Source of the DNA: Candidatus Epulonipiscium viviparus
Lineage (GTDB): Bacteria; Bacillota; Clostridia; Lachnospirales; Cellulosilyticaceae
Length of the DNA: 64,000 nt
NCBI RefSeq assembly: GCF_030708075.1
Contig: NZ_CP117982.1
Coordinates: forward strand, 496,001-560,000
Direction: 5' to 3'
Part shown: piece by piece, positions 45,097-54,510 of the stretch
Layout: each line of letters begins with the position of its first letter
Position numbering within the stretch: the first letter of the stretch is position 1
The notes under the pieces: model-generated
What the model was told of the DNA's origin: nothing
What the model saw: the letters and a program-made list of their open reading frames with translations, nothing else
The model's database searches: none
Program-made: the position numbers and the translations under genes

Positions 45097-48000
45097 TCAT
45101 CGAGTCGCGATTTTGGCAAGCATGGTTTGCAAGTCTGCTGGATTCATAGGCATCGTAGGAGATAGGTTTGGGTTAGCGAGTCCAAGTTCCACCGCTGCCA
45201 TAATATATTGTCTATAATGCGGTTTGAATTCGGAAATGTTTGGAACAGCCAGGCGGTTGTGGATCATAATGCTGGAAACGCTGATGAAGTTTATTTTTTC
45301 GTACAACTGCATTGCCATGTAGATAGCTTCTTCTTGCGTAACGGAGCCAGTGAGATTGACTCGAGTGACATCTCTAAATCCTTGCTGTAATAAAAATGCA
45401 ACGGGGTCTGTATATGCATCGGCACCCAATATAGATGCGATAGCTGTGTATAGTTGCTCTTTAGATGCGGTGTTTGAAGGACCAAGTTTGGTGCCGAATG
45501 TTGTGTCGAGATCGTATCGATTGACAGCATCTTGCTCGGGAGGTGCAATGTTAATGTTGGGTCCGACGCTTGGAGTGCCAGCAAAAACGATGGCGGCGGG
45601 CTCGGTGATTTCTGTTGCCCATCCGTCGAACATTCTAAAAGCAAAAGTTTGACGCCAACCCCGGTCGTATATAAAAGCTGTAGCATTATAGCTATCAATG
45701 GCAGCAGATACCAATACTGCAGTTTCGAGCTCCTTGATATTTTTGTCGCGCTCGATAGCATCATGAACTACTTCGAATGCCATATCCTGGTGGCGTGTTG
45801 CGATATTGGCAACTGCGTCTTCTACGATGTCTAGCAGCTGGTCGTCTTCTGTTACGCGAGAGGCAAGTGCGTCTTGCAAGTCTTCTTCCACAGATTCGCG
45901 ACCGTCTTCGATAAGGTCTGTAATTTCGTCCAAAAGTTCAACTTCTATATAGATATCTTTTTCATCTAAGTGCACCACTTCTAGCTCGATATTTAGCTCA
46001 TCGGTTAGCGGCTTTTCGCCATTAACGAAGTTGATCTCGTTGGTATATAATGTAAGTTTGATGTAATAATCTTCGATCTTATTGGATCTAACATCAGATC
46101 TGGCATCGGATATTTCGTCGAGGTATCGGTTGAATGTATCGGGGCGGATGTTAACTGCAAAGTCTCCGATTTCTGCAGTGAGAGTAGCATCGTGCCCATC
46201 TTCGAAAGATTGCCCAGGGAAGTAATACTCGGCAGTAGTGAATGTAGGGGCCGCAAACAATTCGAAGGTATCGGTCGCAAGAGCATCGTCGAGATATGCC
46301 TCCTTAAATTTATATATGCCAGTATCGAAAGTTTCTAGCAATGGCCAATAGGGCTGCCCCTTAAGTTCCAAAACGAGGCGGTCAAATTTATCTAGATATT
46401 CTTCTAACCGTGATTTATCTTGCTCATCCTCATCGTCAACTTCGGTTTGATACGAAATAGAGTTTGAGTATAACGAACGAGGGGGTTCTTCATCTGCGGC
46501 GACATCGGTTGTGTAGTCTATAATTCGAACCTTGATGTCATATCGAGTACTGGATTCTAAGCCAGTAAGATGATATACATAATATTGATAGCCTTCTGGA
46601 GGTGTTGGCGCATCGTCGTTTGGAGTGAGTCGCTCTGCACCATATTTTTCGGCATTTGCAAAGGAAAAATCTTCCTCTTCCCCTTTGATTGCAATCTCAA
46701 AGTCATAATCTTTTGGCACTGATGCATGAACAGGAATAGGAGCAATGAAACTGATGACAACTTCGTCGGTTGGCAGGTAGTCATACTCTGTAGTTTTTTC
46801 GATTTTGAGTTGTGCGGGAGATTCGACGGGTGATGTTGTAACGGGCTGGCTGATCCATTCGGAGTGAACAAGCGTATTGTCGATATTGGCCACGGTACGC
46901 AAATAGTAATAATAGATTGTATTTGGAGTTAGAGTTTTGTCTTCGAGTTTGAGTAGGCTGCTAAAAAGCTGAGGGTCTAGCAATTTTGTTGTAAACCCGG
47001 CGCCATTATATGAAACCGAGTATACGCGGTCGTCACCATCGGTAAAGTGGCCGCCTGTCGCAAAAGCTGCCAATGATGGATCTTGCATCAAAACGTTTTC
47101 TAGGCTCAATGTATCGCTGAGAATTTCTGCATCTAGTCGCGTATCTTCGGTGCGAATCAACTCGTAATATATAGGCGCATCCGCTTGATAATTTGGTGGA
47201 TCCCAACGTAGCGATACTGAGTTGTTGCCCTCCTGTTCTTCTATCCAAAAATCTGCTGGAGCAGGGGGTTTTTGCTCTTCGGGACTTGGGGGTTGCGGTG
47301 TTAGATGAGTTGTAAAAGTATGAATTTTAGAAAATGTAGAATATTGTGGTGGAGTGTTGGGATCTGCGCTATCTACTCTGGTACGAATTTGAACGTAGTA
47401 AGTTTGATTTTGGTCGAGGTCGTTGTATTCTATAGTAGGCCAAGCGTATTGCGGCAAGATGTTGTCGTAGCCAACAAAATCCAATTGTACAACCGCACCA
47501 TTTCGCAGATGCGTAATATAGTCATCCATATCAACATCGATGCTTTGTTTTGGAACTGCAACAGTGATGTCGGAGTCGTCGACCGTTACTGCAGTTTCGA
47601 AGTCTGCCGCGGAGGGTTCGTCTTGCTGATACAGAAACACTTCGTACGTTCGGCCGTATTTGTCGATGATAGTATCGTTATCGTATACATCCTCATAAGC
47701 ATAGGCCCAATCGATAGGGTCTAGCATGTAGTCGACAAAATACTCTAGATTTACGATGTTAAAGTTGAGCCGTTGGTTTGCGGAAGCTGAATCTTCGAAA
47801 ATTACGGGCTCGTCAGTTATGACTGTAACAATTGGTAGCAGTTCGGCTTTGTTGGTAAACGTAATAGGAACCGGATTGGATTCATTGCTAAATGTCAGCG
47901 TGCTTGATTCATCTGAAGCGCTAGAATCTCGATCGTAGACTGCTCGTAATGTAAAGTAGTAAGTTTTTCCAACATCCCATTGCGGATAGCTTAGGTCGAC

Positions 48001-50346
48001 TTCTGAAGGTGCGGCGGGATAGTTTGCTTCGTTGAGGTATTGATCGTTTGCGAAGTCGGTATCATCAAGCTGGTTCCACTCAAATCTACCATGATTTTGC
48101 TTTAATAATACGTCGGATACGGTGAAAGTTTCGGATGATGGGTTATAGGAAGCGGTGCCAGCATCTCCGGCATAGGCAGAAATCTCGATTTCACCTACAC
48201 GGTCGACCTGAAATATTTTACTGTAGACTCTTTTGTTTGCAGGAGTTTCTTTGGTATCATACATTAGGAGTTCGTAGTACAGAGTACCATCATCGACTAG
48301 CTGATCGAGCTGCCGATTTTCTTCGGTATTTTTTGGTGCGGAAAAAGTGATATCAAACCCGATAGCTTGAGTTGGGCCTAGCGGTTCTTCGGGAGGCACG
48401 ACATAGATGTTGGTGATCTCATCGATAAGCGGAGTTGGTGGCTTGATGTTGGTATCGGTCGCGGCATTGTATTTGAGATACTGTGATAGCAGATTGGTTT
48501 TGTCGGAGATAATAGCTTCCATCAAATAGCCCTGCTCACCGCTAGAAAGTATAGGAACGGGAAAGCTGTCGCTAACATAATCATATCCGGTATCGATGAG
48601 GTTGTCTGGCGTTGCTTCTTTATTATTGTAGACATTGTATTTGGTGTTGTTGGAGAGGCCTTTGTAGGGAACATATGTTAATCTGGCTTCATTAAGAGAG
48701 ATTCGTTCGACGCGAAATTCCATATAGGTGTGTACACTGCCGGTGCTTTCGTATGTGCGATTTATAAATCTATCTTCGAAGGTGTGAGGATTGTCATCGG
48801 CAACGATTTCGATTTCGACGGTATCCATCAATTCGCTACTACTGAGGCTAGACCATTCTAAATATTCCTTGGTGATCGGTTCGGCATCTGCGCCAGTTTC
48901 GTCTTCGCCACCAAGCTGAATGAAGGAATCATCGATTTCGGGCTTAAATATATCGTTTTGAACAACCTTAATTTGATGATACCCTGCAACTTTGCCATTT
49001 GCAGCTTCTGCAGTAGTTGGGGGAATATAGTGTTTTTGTGCAACTTCCTTTGGGTTGTTGTGGACGGTTATAAGTGAAGGGTTGTATGGGTCGGTTGAGA
49101 AATCGAAGAAAAACTGGATGTTGTCTTTGTCATAAGAGCTAAGACTAAATTTGCCTTGGAGATATTCTCCATGATCCATAAGCATTTCTTGATATTTGTC
49201 ATAGCCACCGTTGGAAGCTAGTTCGTCTATATCTGGAGTTGCAGGATTATCGGCGGCAGTAAATTGGGAGCCAAGATCTAGCGGATGATCGAATACGATG
49301 TTGAAGCCTGGTCGTTCACCAGCAGTTTGGGGGCTTTCAATTTCGGCATCGTCAACGATTTGGCTGGAGTTGTTGGGATCGATCATATAGTGAGTGGGAG
49401 CACCTTCAAAATTATTTAGTTGCTTCAAAATTTGTAAATTTTCAAATCGAGTAGGATTTAGAGAATCTTCATTTAGAGGATTGAGTTCTATAACTTTGTA
49501 ATTGACAATATTGCCCGCGTCGACGCCACTGTTGTTGAGATGAAATCTAAATTCTCCGGTGCCTAGTTTTTCGAAGGTGTATCGAAATTGGAAATCGTTG
49601 CCAGGGCCGATGAGTTTGATGGTGTTGCCATAGTCTGCAATAAATTGGCTATTGAGATCTACCGTGTGAACTATTTTGCCGATGATGGATTTACCACCGA
49701 TCGATATTTGCTCTGCAAAGTCTTGTATAAAAATATCGTCTTTGACTGTTTCGTTTTGGGATGTAGAAGGGTCGTCATTTTGATCGGGAGAGCCAGTATC
49801 TATAGCAGGCAGACCGTTAGCGCCGTCTAGATAACCATCTGGCAGTGTGTATTCATCGTATCTGCTTAAGTTGGAATTGTATAAAGCGAATTTTGTAAAA
49901 GTAGCAGGAAGGGGATCGTACGGACTTAAATTATTGGAATCTGGATAATTGGGAGAATATTTTGGAAAGCCATAGTTTAGCAGATGATGACCAGAGTTTT
50001 GAATTGTGGTGATGACAGTATGCTGGCCAGTAGCGTCTGTTCTGAGCTGATGCGTAACATGAATTATGTTGGCAATATTTTTAACGAAATAAGAAATTTC
50101 ATATATGCCACCATCAGTTCCATCAAAGCTGATGCCGGCCCAGTCATGTAGCAGGGGCTCATTTTGGCTTACTGAAAACATGGCAGGATCCTCTGGGAGC
50201 ATAAAAGTGCGTCGTTCGATGTTGAATGAAGAAGTGGCGGCCTGAAGATGAAAGTTAGAATTTGTGGTTGAGAAAAGTTCATATGTAGAAGGACCGCAAA
50301 TGAGTGCCCCTGCTAGAAAAGCAGCAAATCGAGTTCGTAATAACAT
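45097..50346 (-). CDS. Giant secreted FN3-type surface protein B2
   Basis: This 1749-residue exported protein has AAAGGAGA upstream of MLLRTRFAAFLAGALICGPS. It is paralogous to B1 from the signal peptide to the SLH-like C-terminus (LGPSNTASKEQLYTAIASILGA, GFRDVTRVNLTGSVTQEEAIY). It is shorter than B1 mainly near the N-terminus and in small loop deletions. FN3-like modules are recognisable by TYYFTLRAVYDRD, NQTYYVQIRTRVDS, SVSLRWDPPNYQ and STRYDIKVRIIDY. Its codon use is noticeably richer in G+C than that of B1, suggesting the two copies have had time to drift. It is first in the run of four giant genes. Confidence 0.82.
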   Translation of the reverse strand: MLLRTRFAAFLAGALICGPSTYELFSTTNSNFHLQAATSSFNIERRTFMLPEDPAMFSVSQNEPLLHDWAGISFDGTDGGIYEISYFVKNIANIIHVTHQLRTDATGQHTVITTIQNSGHHLLNYGFPKYSPNYPDSNNLSPYDPLPATFTKFALYNSNLSRYDEYTLPDGYLDGANGLPAIDTGSPDQNDDPSTSQNETVKDDIFIQDFAEQISIGGKSIIGKIVHTVDLNSQFIADYGNTIKLIGPGNDFQFRYTFEKLGTGEFRFHLNNSGVDAGNIVNYKVIELNPLNEDSLNPTRFENLQILKQLNNFEGAPTHYMIDPNNSSQIVDDAEIESPQTAGERPGFNIVFDHPLDLGSQFTAADNPATPDIDELASNGGYDKYQEMLMDHGEYLQGKFSLSSYDKDNIQFFFDFSTDPYNPSLITVHNNPKEVAQKHYIPPTTAEAANGKVAGYHQIKVVQNDIFKPEIDDSFIQLGGEDETGADAEPITKEYLEWSSLSSSELMDTVEIEIVADDNPHTFEDRFINRTYESTGSVHTYMEFRVERISLNEARLTYVPYKGLSNNTKYNVYNNKEATPDNLIDTGYDYVSDSFPVPILSSGEQGYLMEAIISDKTNLLSQYLKYNAATDTNIKPPTPLIDEITNIYVVPPEEPLGPTQAIGFDITFSAPKNTEENRQLDQLVDDGTLYYELLMYDTKETPANKRVYSKIFQVDRVGEIEISAYAGDAGTASYNPSSETFTVSDVLLKQNHGRFEWNQLDDTDFANDQYLNEANYPAAPSEVDLSYPQWDVGKTYYFTLRAVYDRDSSASDESSTLTFSNESNPVPITFTNKAELLPIVTVITDEPVIFEDSASANQRLNFNIVNLEYFVDYMLDPIDWAYAYEDVYDNDTIIDKYGRTYEVFLYQQDEPSAADFETAVTVDDSDITVAVPKQSIDVDMDDYITHLRNGAVVQLDFVGYDNILPQYAWPTIEYNDLDQNQTYYVQIRTRVDSADPNTPPQYSTFSKIHTFTTHLTPQPPSPEEQKPPAPADFWIEEQEGNNSVSLRWDPPNYQADAPIYYELIRTEDTRLDAEILSDTLSLENVLMQDPSLAAFATGGHFTDGDDRVYSVSYNGAGFTTKLLDPQLFSSLLKLEDKTLTPNTIYYYYLRTVANIDNTLVHSEWISQPVTTSPVESPAQLKIEKTTEYDYLPTDEVVISFIAPIPVHASVPKDYDFEIAIKGEEEDFSFANAEKYGAERLTPNDDAPTPPEGYQYYVYHLTGLESSTRYDIKVRIIDYTTDVAADEEPPRSLYSNSISYQTEVDDEDEQDKSRLEEYLDKFDRLVLELKGQPYWPLLETFDTGIYKFKEAYLDDALATDTFELFAAPTFTTAEYYFPGQSFEDGHDATLTAEIGDFAVNIRPDTFNRYLDEISDARSDVRSNKIEDYYIKLTLYTNEINFVNGEKPLTDELNIELEVVHLDEKDIYIEVELLDEITDLIEDGRESVEEDLQDALASRVTEDDQLLDIVEDAVANIATRHQDMAFEVVHDAIERDKNIKELETAVLVSAAIDSYNATAFIYDRGWRQTFAFRMFDGWATEITEPAAIVFAGTPSVGPNINIAPPEQDAVNRYDLDTTFGTKLGPSNTASKEQLYTAIASILGADAYTDPVAFLLQQGFRDVTRVNLTGSVTQEEAIYMAMQLYEKINFISVSSIMIHNRLAVPNISEFKPHYRQYIMAAVELGLANPNLSPTMPMNPADLQTMLAKIATR

Positions 50347-50391
50347 AACTATCTCCTTTCGATACTTGGTATTTTATGGAATATATATCGG
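50347..50391 (-). promoter_or_regulatory. Leader conserved upstream of B2 and B1
   Basis: This is the counterpart of 44961-45005. On the minus strand it reads CGATATATATTCCATAAAAT followed by a near-identical stretch into the ribosome binding site. Confidence 0.4.
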
Positions 50392-50461
50392 TAATAGTAA
50401 GGAGAAAATAGATAGATAATGTTAAAATTTTCCAAAAGACCAATTTGCTGCGGTAGAAGGG

Positions 50462-50926
50462 CTAATCTTCGATTTGGAGGTTAAGTTCTCGGCAAATAAT
50501 TTTGGCGCAGTCATAGGCAACGTCGCCAGTTAAGCGGATGCATTGATCCATATGTTTTTTGCTTCCCTTGATCATGCCACGAGTAAGGATTCGGCAACAT
50601 AGATGCTTGTTGTTGTGTTTAAAGTTGTCATGTAATTCGCCAGATAATTTCATAGCAGTTTGAACTTTGTCGTCCTTTGCTTCGCGTCTACCAAAAACCA
50701 TCCCGATGCACATGACGCCTCCGTTTATAGCGCCGCAAGTGCAACCAGAGCCGCCGATGCCTACAGGAAATCCAGAAGCCATGGCAATAGCATCATCAGA
50801 GATATCGAGATCAAAAACATCTTTAATAGTTTTAACAACAGCTTCAGAGCAATAAAAATCTCCTCTGCGGTAATAATCTTCGGCTAAGTGTCGTACTTCT
50901 GATAAGTTAATAACTTTGTCAGTCAT
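50462..50926 (-). CDS. C_GCAxxG_C_C family putative redox protein
   Basis: This 154-residue protein carries the signature cysteines of the C_GCAxxG_C_C family: FYCSEAVV, GGSGCTCGAINGGVMCIG, HLCCRILTRG, and DQCIRLTGDVAYDCAK. These conserved cysteines are thought to form a redox or metal site, but the biochemical role is not established. The start at 50926 (MTDKVINLSEVRHLAEDYY) has AGAAGG upstream; the frame is open to 51088, but that extension crosses the terminator hairpin at 50964-51006. It stands alone on the minus strand. Confidence 0.85.
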   Translation of the reverse strand: MTDKVINLSEVRHLAEDYYRRGDFYCSEAVVKTIKDVFDLDISDDAIAMASGFPVGIGGSGCTCGAINGGVMCIGMVFGRREAKDDKVQTAMKLSGELHDNFKHNNKHLCCRILTRGMIKGSKKHMDQCIRLTGDVAYDCAKIICRELNLQIED

Positions 50927-50963
50927 AATAGATACCTTCTTTCTGAAATAAATGATATGGGGG

Positions 50964-51006
50964 CAAAAAAAACTGCAACAGCGGAGTGAGAACAAGGCTG
51001 TTGCAG
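50964..51006 (-). terminator. Strong hairpin with T tract upstream of the 50462 gene
   Basis: CTGCAACAG (50973-50981) and CTGTTGCAG (50998-51006) form a perfect 9-bp stem, followed on the minus strand by eight T, 38 bp before the start codon of the 50462 gene. No minus-strand gene lies just upstream for it to terminate, so it may act as an attenuator. Confidence 0.6.
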
Positions 51007-51198
51007 TAAAATGTAAAAAAGTTAAAATGGTAGCAATAGCTGCAATAAATGAGTTGGAAGCAAAAGAAATTGCAGTTGCTAATACCATCTTTACAATATA
51101 AAGTATATCCAGAAAAAGAAGAATCTATGCACAAAAAATAATAAAAATATATTAAGTTGGGCAAAATAAAAATATCATAGAAAAAGGAGTGAGAAGAG

Positions 51199-52518
51199 AT
51201 GAAAAAAAATACCGATGAGAAAGTTGCGGTTACAGAAGAGGAAGAAATTGATAAGATGCTATCGACAGACGCAGTAAGGGAGACAAAGACTGAAATAGAC
51301 GAAAGTATAGTAATAGCTGCGTTAGCTGCGTTAAATGAAATGAAAGCAATACAACCAAATGAGATAGTATCAATAAAAAAGGCAATTGTCGACAAAGAAG
51401 CAATGGAGCAGTTGGCTCTTTTAAAAAGTTTGGCGACTGCAAAAGTACAGTCAAATTATACGCATTTTATATATGATAGCATATCGAAGTCGGTATTTTC
51501 ATATAGTGAAGGAACGATAAGTAAGACGATAGAGTATGTGTATAATCTGCCGGAGGGCAGCGTGCAGGTAACAACAGCGTTAACAGAGATGGAAGAAAAG
51601 CGGATGGATATCGTGTTATCGGCAGAAGAAGGGCATACAATCTACCATATAGAAAGCGAAAGTGGATATAAAGAATGGTTTAAAAAAGGAACTGATAGAT
51701 TAGTAGATATAGGTGCAGCAGAAAATTCAATGCTAAAAAGGATGTTGAATTATAAGAATTTAATACAGCGTTCTCAAACAATATTGGAAGAAGAGGGAGC
51801 GGGGCAGATAGTAATATTTCCCAAAATTGAGCAATTACTAATATATATTAATAAGCATCCAAAAATTGACAGTTATAAATATAGAGAAGCGGATAATAAA
51901 GAGTGGAAAGAAATAAGGATATTGAAGGTAGGCGATTTGGACTTTTATGAAATGCGAGATAAGAAGCTGTACGGGCTAATGCTGTTGATAATAGCAAATA
52001 GGAGATCGCAATACGGTGGAACGAAATCGCAAGAGAAGAAGGATAGGTTGATAGAAGAAATAGTGGAATATGTTAGAGAAGCCTGTGTAGTAAAAGATAA
52101 GCTGACAGACTTAGTAGATAAGGAACAAATGGAAGAATCTATATTGAAATTGGTGCAAAGTTTTGGTAGAATGAATAAAAAGTTGGTAGCGAAGTTAAAA
52201 AAGGAGGGCTTAATTATGCCAAGTAAAGCAAAAATATTTGATATGGGATTTCAAAAAGAGATTATTAATGAATATTTGAATGAGGTAGAAAAAGAAAAGA
52301 AAGCAATTGAGAGAGAAAAGCAAGCAGCGGAGAGAGAAAAGCAAGCAGCGATAGAAAAGGCAGAACAAGAAAAGCAAGAAAAGCAAGCAGAGCGTAAAAA
52401 AACATTAGGCATATTTACAAATCTGGGATATTCATTAGAGCAAATAGTAGAGATGATGGGTTGGAAACAAAATGATGTAAATGCTATGATGAATAATAAC
52501 AATAATTTATCGATTTAA
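51199..52518 (+). CDS. PD-(D/E)XK nuclease-like (Rpn/transposase-associated) protein
   Basis: This 439-residue protein begins with a Glu-rich stretch (EEEEID). The region KRMDIVLSAEEGHTIYHIESESG (about residues 133-155) fits the D...ExE core of PD-(D/E)XK nucleases of the Rpn/YhgA-like type, which are often annotated as recombination-promoting nucleases. A later segment (LDFYEMRDKKLYGLMLLI) fits the helical region that follows. A charged coiled coil (EKEKKAIEREKQAAEREKQ...) occupies about residues 355-400, and the tail ends in Asn repeats. GGAGTGAGAAGAG precedes the ATG. The family assignment is moderate and the nuclease activity unproven. Confidence 0.68.
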   Translation: MKKNTDEKVAVTEEEEIDKMLSTDAVRETKTEIDESIVIAALAALNEMKAIQPNEIVSIKKAIVDKEAMEQLALLKSLATAKVQSNYTHFIYDSISKSVFSYSEGTISKTIEYVYNLPEGSVQVTTALTEMEEKRMDIVLSAEEGHTIYHIESESGYKEWFKKGTDRLVDIGAAENSMLKRMLNYKNLIQRSQTILEEEGAGQIVIFPKIEQLLIYINKHPKIDSYKYREADNKEWKEIRILKVGDLDFYEMRDKKLYGLMLLIIANRRSQYGGTKSQEKKDRLIEEIVEYVREACVVKDKLTDLVDKEQMEESILKLVQSFGRMNKKLVAKLKKEGLIMPSKAKIFDMGFQKEIINEYLNEVEKEKKAIEREKQAAEREKQAAIEKAEQEKQEKQAERKKTLGIFTNLGYSLEQIVEMMGWKQNDVNAMMNNNNNLSI

Positions 52519-52530
52519 TTAAAAAAGTAG

Positions 52531-52561
52531 AAGCCTCCGAGAAATAAATGGGGGCTTTTTT
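52531..52561 (+). terminator. Terminator after the 51199 gene
   Basis: AAGCCTCC (52531-52538) and GGGGGCTT (52550-52557) form a stem with one G-U pair, followed by a T tract. Confidence 0.85.
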
Positions 52562-52695
52562 GTATATAGCTGTTTTGTATATGAAAGAAGTAATATAAAT
52601 CATTGCATTTTCAAAATACTTGATCGCAAATTATGTTCAATATACATACAAAGAGGAATACAAACATAATCATAATATAAAAGGAGTGATAGATT

Positions 52696-53250
52696 ATGCT
52701 GCAAAATAAGTATGATATTAATTGGTTAATTCAGGAAAAAAATGTTGAATATTTTGCGTTTTGGGGGCATAAAACAAGAAATAGTGGAAAACTAACTTCT
52801 AGTTGCCTAAATCAGTGGTGGGCATCAGATTTTATATATGAAAATGAAAAATATTGGTGTATGGAACAATTTATGATGGAGCAAAAGGCTCTGATGTTTA
52901 ATGATGTACTGACTTGGTCGGAGATTCGCAATTGCAATGATCAGAAAAAGATTAGAAAGCTGGGTAAAAAAGTGACAATGTTTGATGAGGAGATATGGAA
53001 TGAAAGGCGTGAAGAAATACTTTTAAAAGGAAATTTGGCGAAATTTTTATGCAATGAAAGTATCAAAGAATTTTTATTATCGACAGAAAATAAAGTGTTA
53101 GTAGAAATAAGTCCATATGATAAAGTATTGGGGGTGGGATTAAATAAAAACGACTCAAGATTGGAAGACATAAATGCATGGCAGGGAAAAAATTTGCTAG
53201 GATTTGCTTTGATGACTGTTCGAGATTGGATTAGGGAAGAAACAAAATGA
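52696..53250 (+). CDS. NADAR-family protein (YbiA-like)
   Basis: The 184-residue protein shows the NADAR (DUF1768) pattern: EYFAFWGH near the N-terminus, YWCMEQFMMEQKALMF, FLCNESIKEFLLST, SPYDKVLGVG and WQGKNLLGFALMTVRD. Family members are N-glycosidases; some remove intermediates of riboflavin biosynthesis and others reverse guanine ADP-ribosylation of nucleic acid. No DarT-type ADP-ribosyltransferase is next to it, so the cellular role is open. GGAGTGATAGATT precedes the ATG, and a terminator follows immediately. Confidence 0.87.
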   Translation: MLQNKYDINWLIQEKNVEYFAFWGHKTRNSGKLTSSCLNQWWASDFIYENEKYWCMEQFMMEQKALMFNDVLTWSEIRNCNDQKKIRKLGKKVTMFDEEIWNERREEILLKGNLAKFLCNESIKEFLLSTENKVLVEISPYDKVLGVGLNKNDSRLEDINAWQGKNLLGFALMTVRDWIREETK

Positions 53251-53272
53251 GGAGGCTTGCTCCTCTTTTTTT
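53249..53272 (+). terminator. Terminator after the NADAR gene
   Basis: GAGGAG and CTCCTC form a 6-bp stem with a 5-nt loop followed by seven T. The stem starts inside the stop codon. Confidence 0.85.
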
Positions 53273-53276
53273 ATAA

Positions 53277-54338
53277 CTAAATTTTGAGATCACCATCTGA
53301 TATATAGCCTTTGTTGCGCAAAATCATAGCGATAGCAGGGCATATCATTGCAGGTAAAACAAAGCATACCAAAGCTAGGCCAATCCACATGGTAGCGGTT
53401 GGTGCGGTGGCGACGGCGCCGTTGAGAATAGCGGCTTCGCTTGGAGATACCCAGCCGGTAATCATTCCGATTTGTCCCACAAATCCGCAAGTGCCCATGC
53501 CGCTCGAAACTGCCTCACCATTCATCTCGAGCTTGAAAATGACTGTGGAAATAGGCCCTGTAATTGCAGAAGTGATAATAGCAGGGAGCCACAATATAGG
53601 TTTCTTAATGAGATTTGGCATTTGAAGCATCGAGGTTCCGATACCTTGCGATACAATTCCTGAAATCCCGTTGTCCTTAAAACTCATGAATGCGAAACCA
53701 ATCATATGCGCACAGCAACCAGCGAGTGCGGCTCCTCCGGCCAGCCCAGTTATTGCAAAGGCGGCGCAGATGGCAGCTGAAGAGATTGGAAGCGTTAAAG
53801 TAATTCCGACAACAACAGAGATGATCACTCCCATAAAAAATGGAGCGAGATCTGTTGCCCACTGAATAAAGTTACCAACTAGCATTGCGGCGCTGGATAT
53901 GTATGGTGCTATGGTGAGAGCTAAAAATGTTCCGACGCAAATAGTAACAGTGGGGGTAACGAGGATATCGATTTTAGTTTCTTTGGACACAAGTTTTCCA
54001 CATTCGGCGGCGATGATCGCAATAAATAATACAGCAAGAGGACCGCCGGCACCGCCTTGTGTGTTTGCGGCAGCTCCAACAGTGGCGAGAGAAAATAAGA
54101 CTAGCGGAGGGCAGTGTAATGCGTAGCCTATTGCTATAGCCATTGCGGGGCCGGCCATTTGTGTGGCAAAGGAACCGATAGTAATTAAGGAGTCGAGAGA
54201 TATTTGTTGTCCGAGAGTTTTGATTATAGTGCCAATAAGAAGAGAGCAAAAGAGCCCTTGTGCCATAGCTGCGAGAGCGTCAATGCCATAGCGTTTTACA
54301 GAAATTTGTATATCTTTGCGTTGCAAAAATTCTTTCAT
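53277..54338 (-). CDS. PfoR-type PTS EIIC-like membrane protein
   Basis: This 353-residue polytopic protein has about nine to ten membrane segments. RYGIDALAAMAQGLFCSLLIGTIIKTLG, GAAANTQGGAGGPLA and GMGTCGFVGQIG are typical of the EIIC_2/PfoR family. PfoR was first linked to perfringolysin expression in Clostridium perfringens; related proteins are treated as phosphotransferase-type sugar permeases. No EIIA or EIIB gene is adjacent, so the substrate and phosphate donor are unknown. GGAGG lies upstream of the ATG, and the promoter is at 54370-54398. Confidence 0.88.
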   Translation of the reverse strand: MKEFLQRKDIQISVKRYGIDALAAMAQGLFCSLLIGTIIKTLGQQISLDSLITIGSFATQMAGPAMAIAIGYALHCPPLVLFSLATVGAAANTQGGAGGPLAVLFIAIIAAECGKLVSKETKIDILVTPTVTICVGTFLALTIAPYISSAAMLVGNFIQWATDLAPFFMGVIISVVVGITLTLPISSAAICAAFAITGLAGGAALAGCCAHMIGFAFMSFKDNGISGIVSQGIGTSMLQMPNLIKKPILWLPAIITSAITGPISTVIFKLEMNGEAVSSGMGTCGFVGQIGMITGWVSPSEAAILNGAVATAPTATMWIGLALVCFVLPAMICPAIAMILRNKGYISDGDLKI

Positions 54339-54369
54339 GATCTTCCTCCAATATAATGTGATAAAAAGT

Positions 54370-54398
54370 AGTATATCAAAAGCCTATATATATGTCAA
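54370..54398 (-). promoter_or_regulatory. Promoter of the PfoR-like gene
   Basis: On the minus strand, a perfect TTGACA (54393-54398) and TATACT (54370-54375) are 17 bp apart, ~32 bp upstream of the start. Confidence 0.65.
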
Positions 54399-54510
54399 GA
54401 TATAAAAGTATAAGCAAAATTTGGCATTTTTTATAGCATTTAGCACTGAGATTGTATTATAATAGCAGTTGTGCCATTGCAAAATTAAGATTGTTTGAAA
54501 GGAGTAGGCA

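Noticed and set aside
45208-49830. Many open frames of 60-150 codons on the opposite strand or other frames of the giant genes
   Set aside because: They are shadows of the long repetitive coding sequences, without ribosome binding sites or recognisable domains.
51022-51096. Possible 24-residue ORF MVAIAAINELEAKEIAVANT...
   Set aside because: No ribosome binding site precedes it; the weak likeness to the N-terminal part of the 51199 protein is too short to support a gene or remnant.
50919-51395. Minus-strand open frame across the leader of the 51199 gene
   Set aside because: It overlaps the start of the 51199 gene and the T-rich hairpin, and its translation is low-complexity Ser/Phe-rich sequence typical of an antisense frame.
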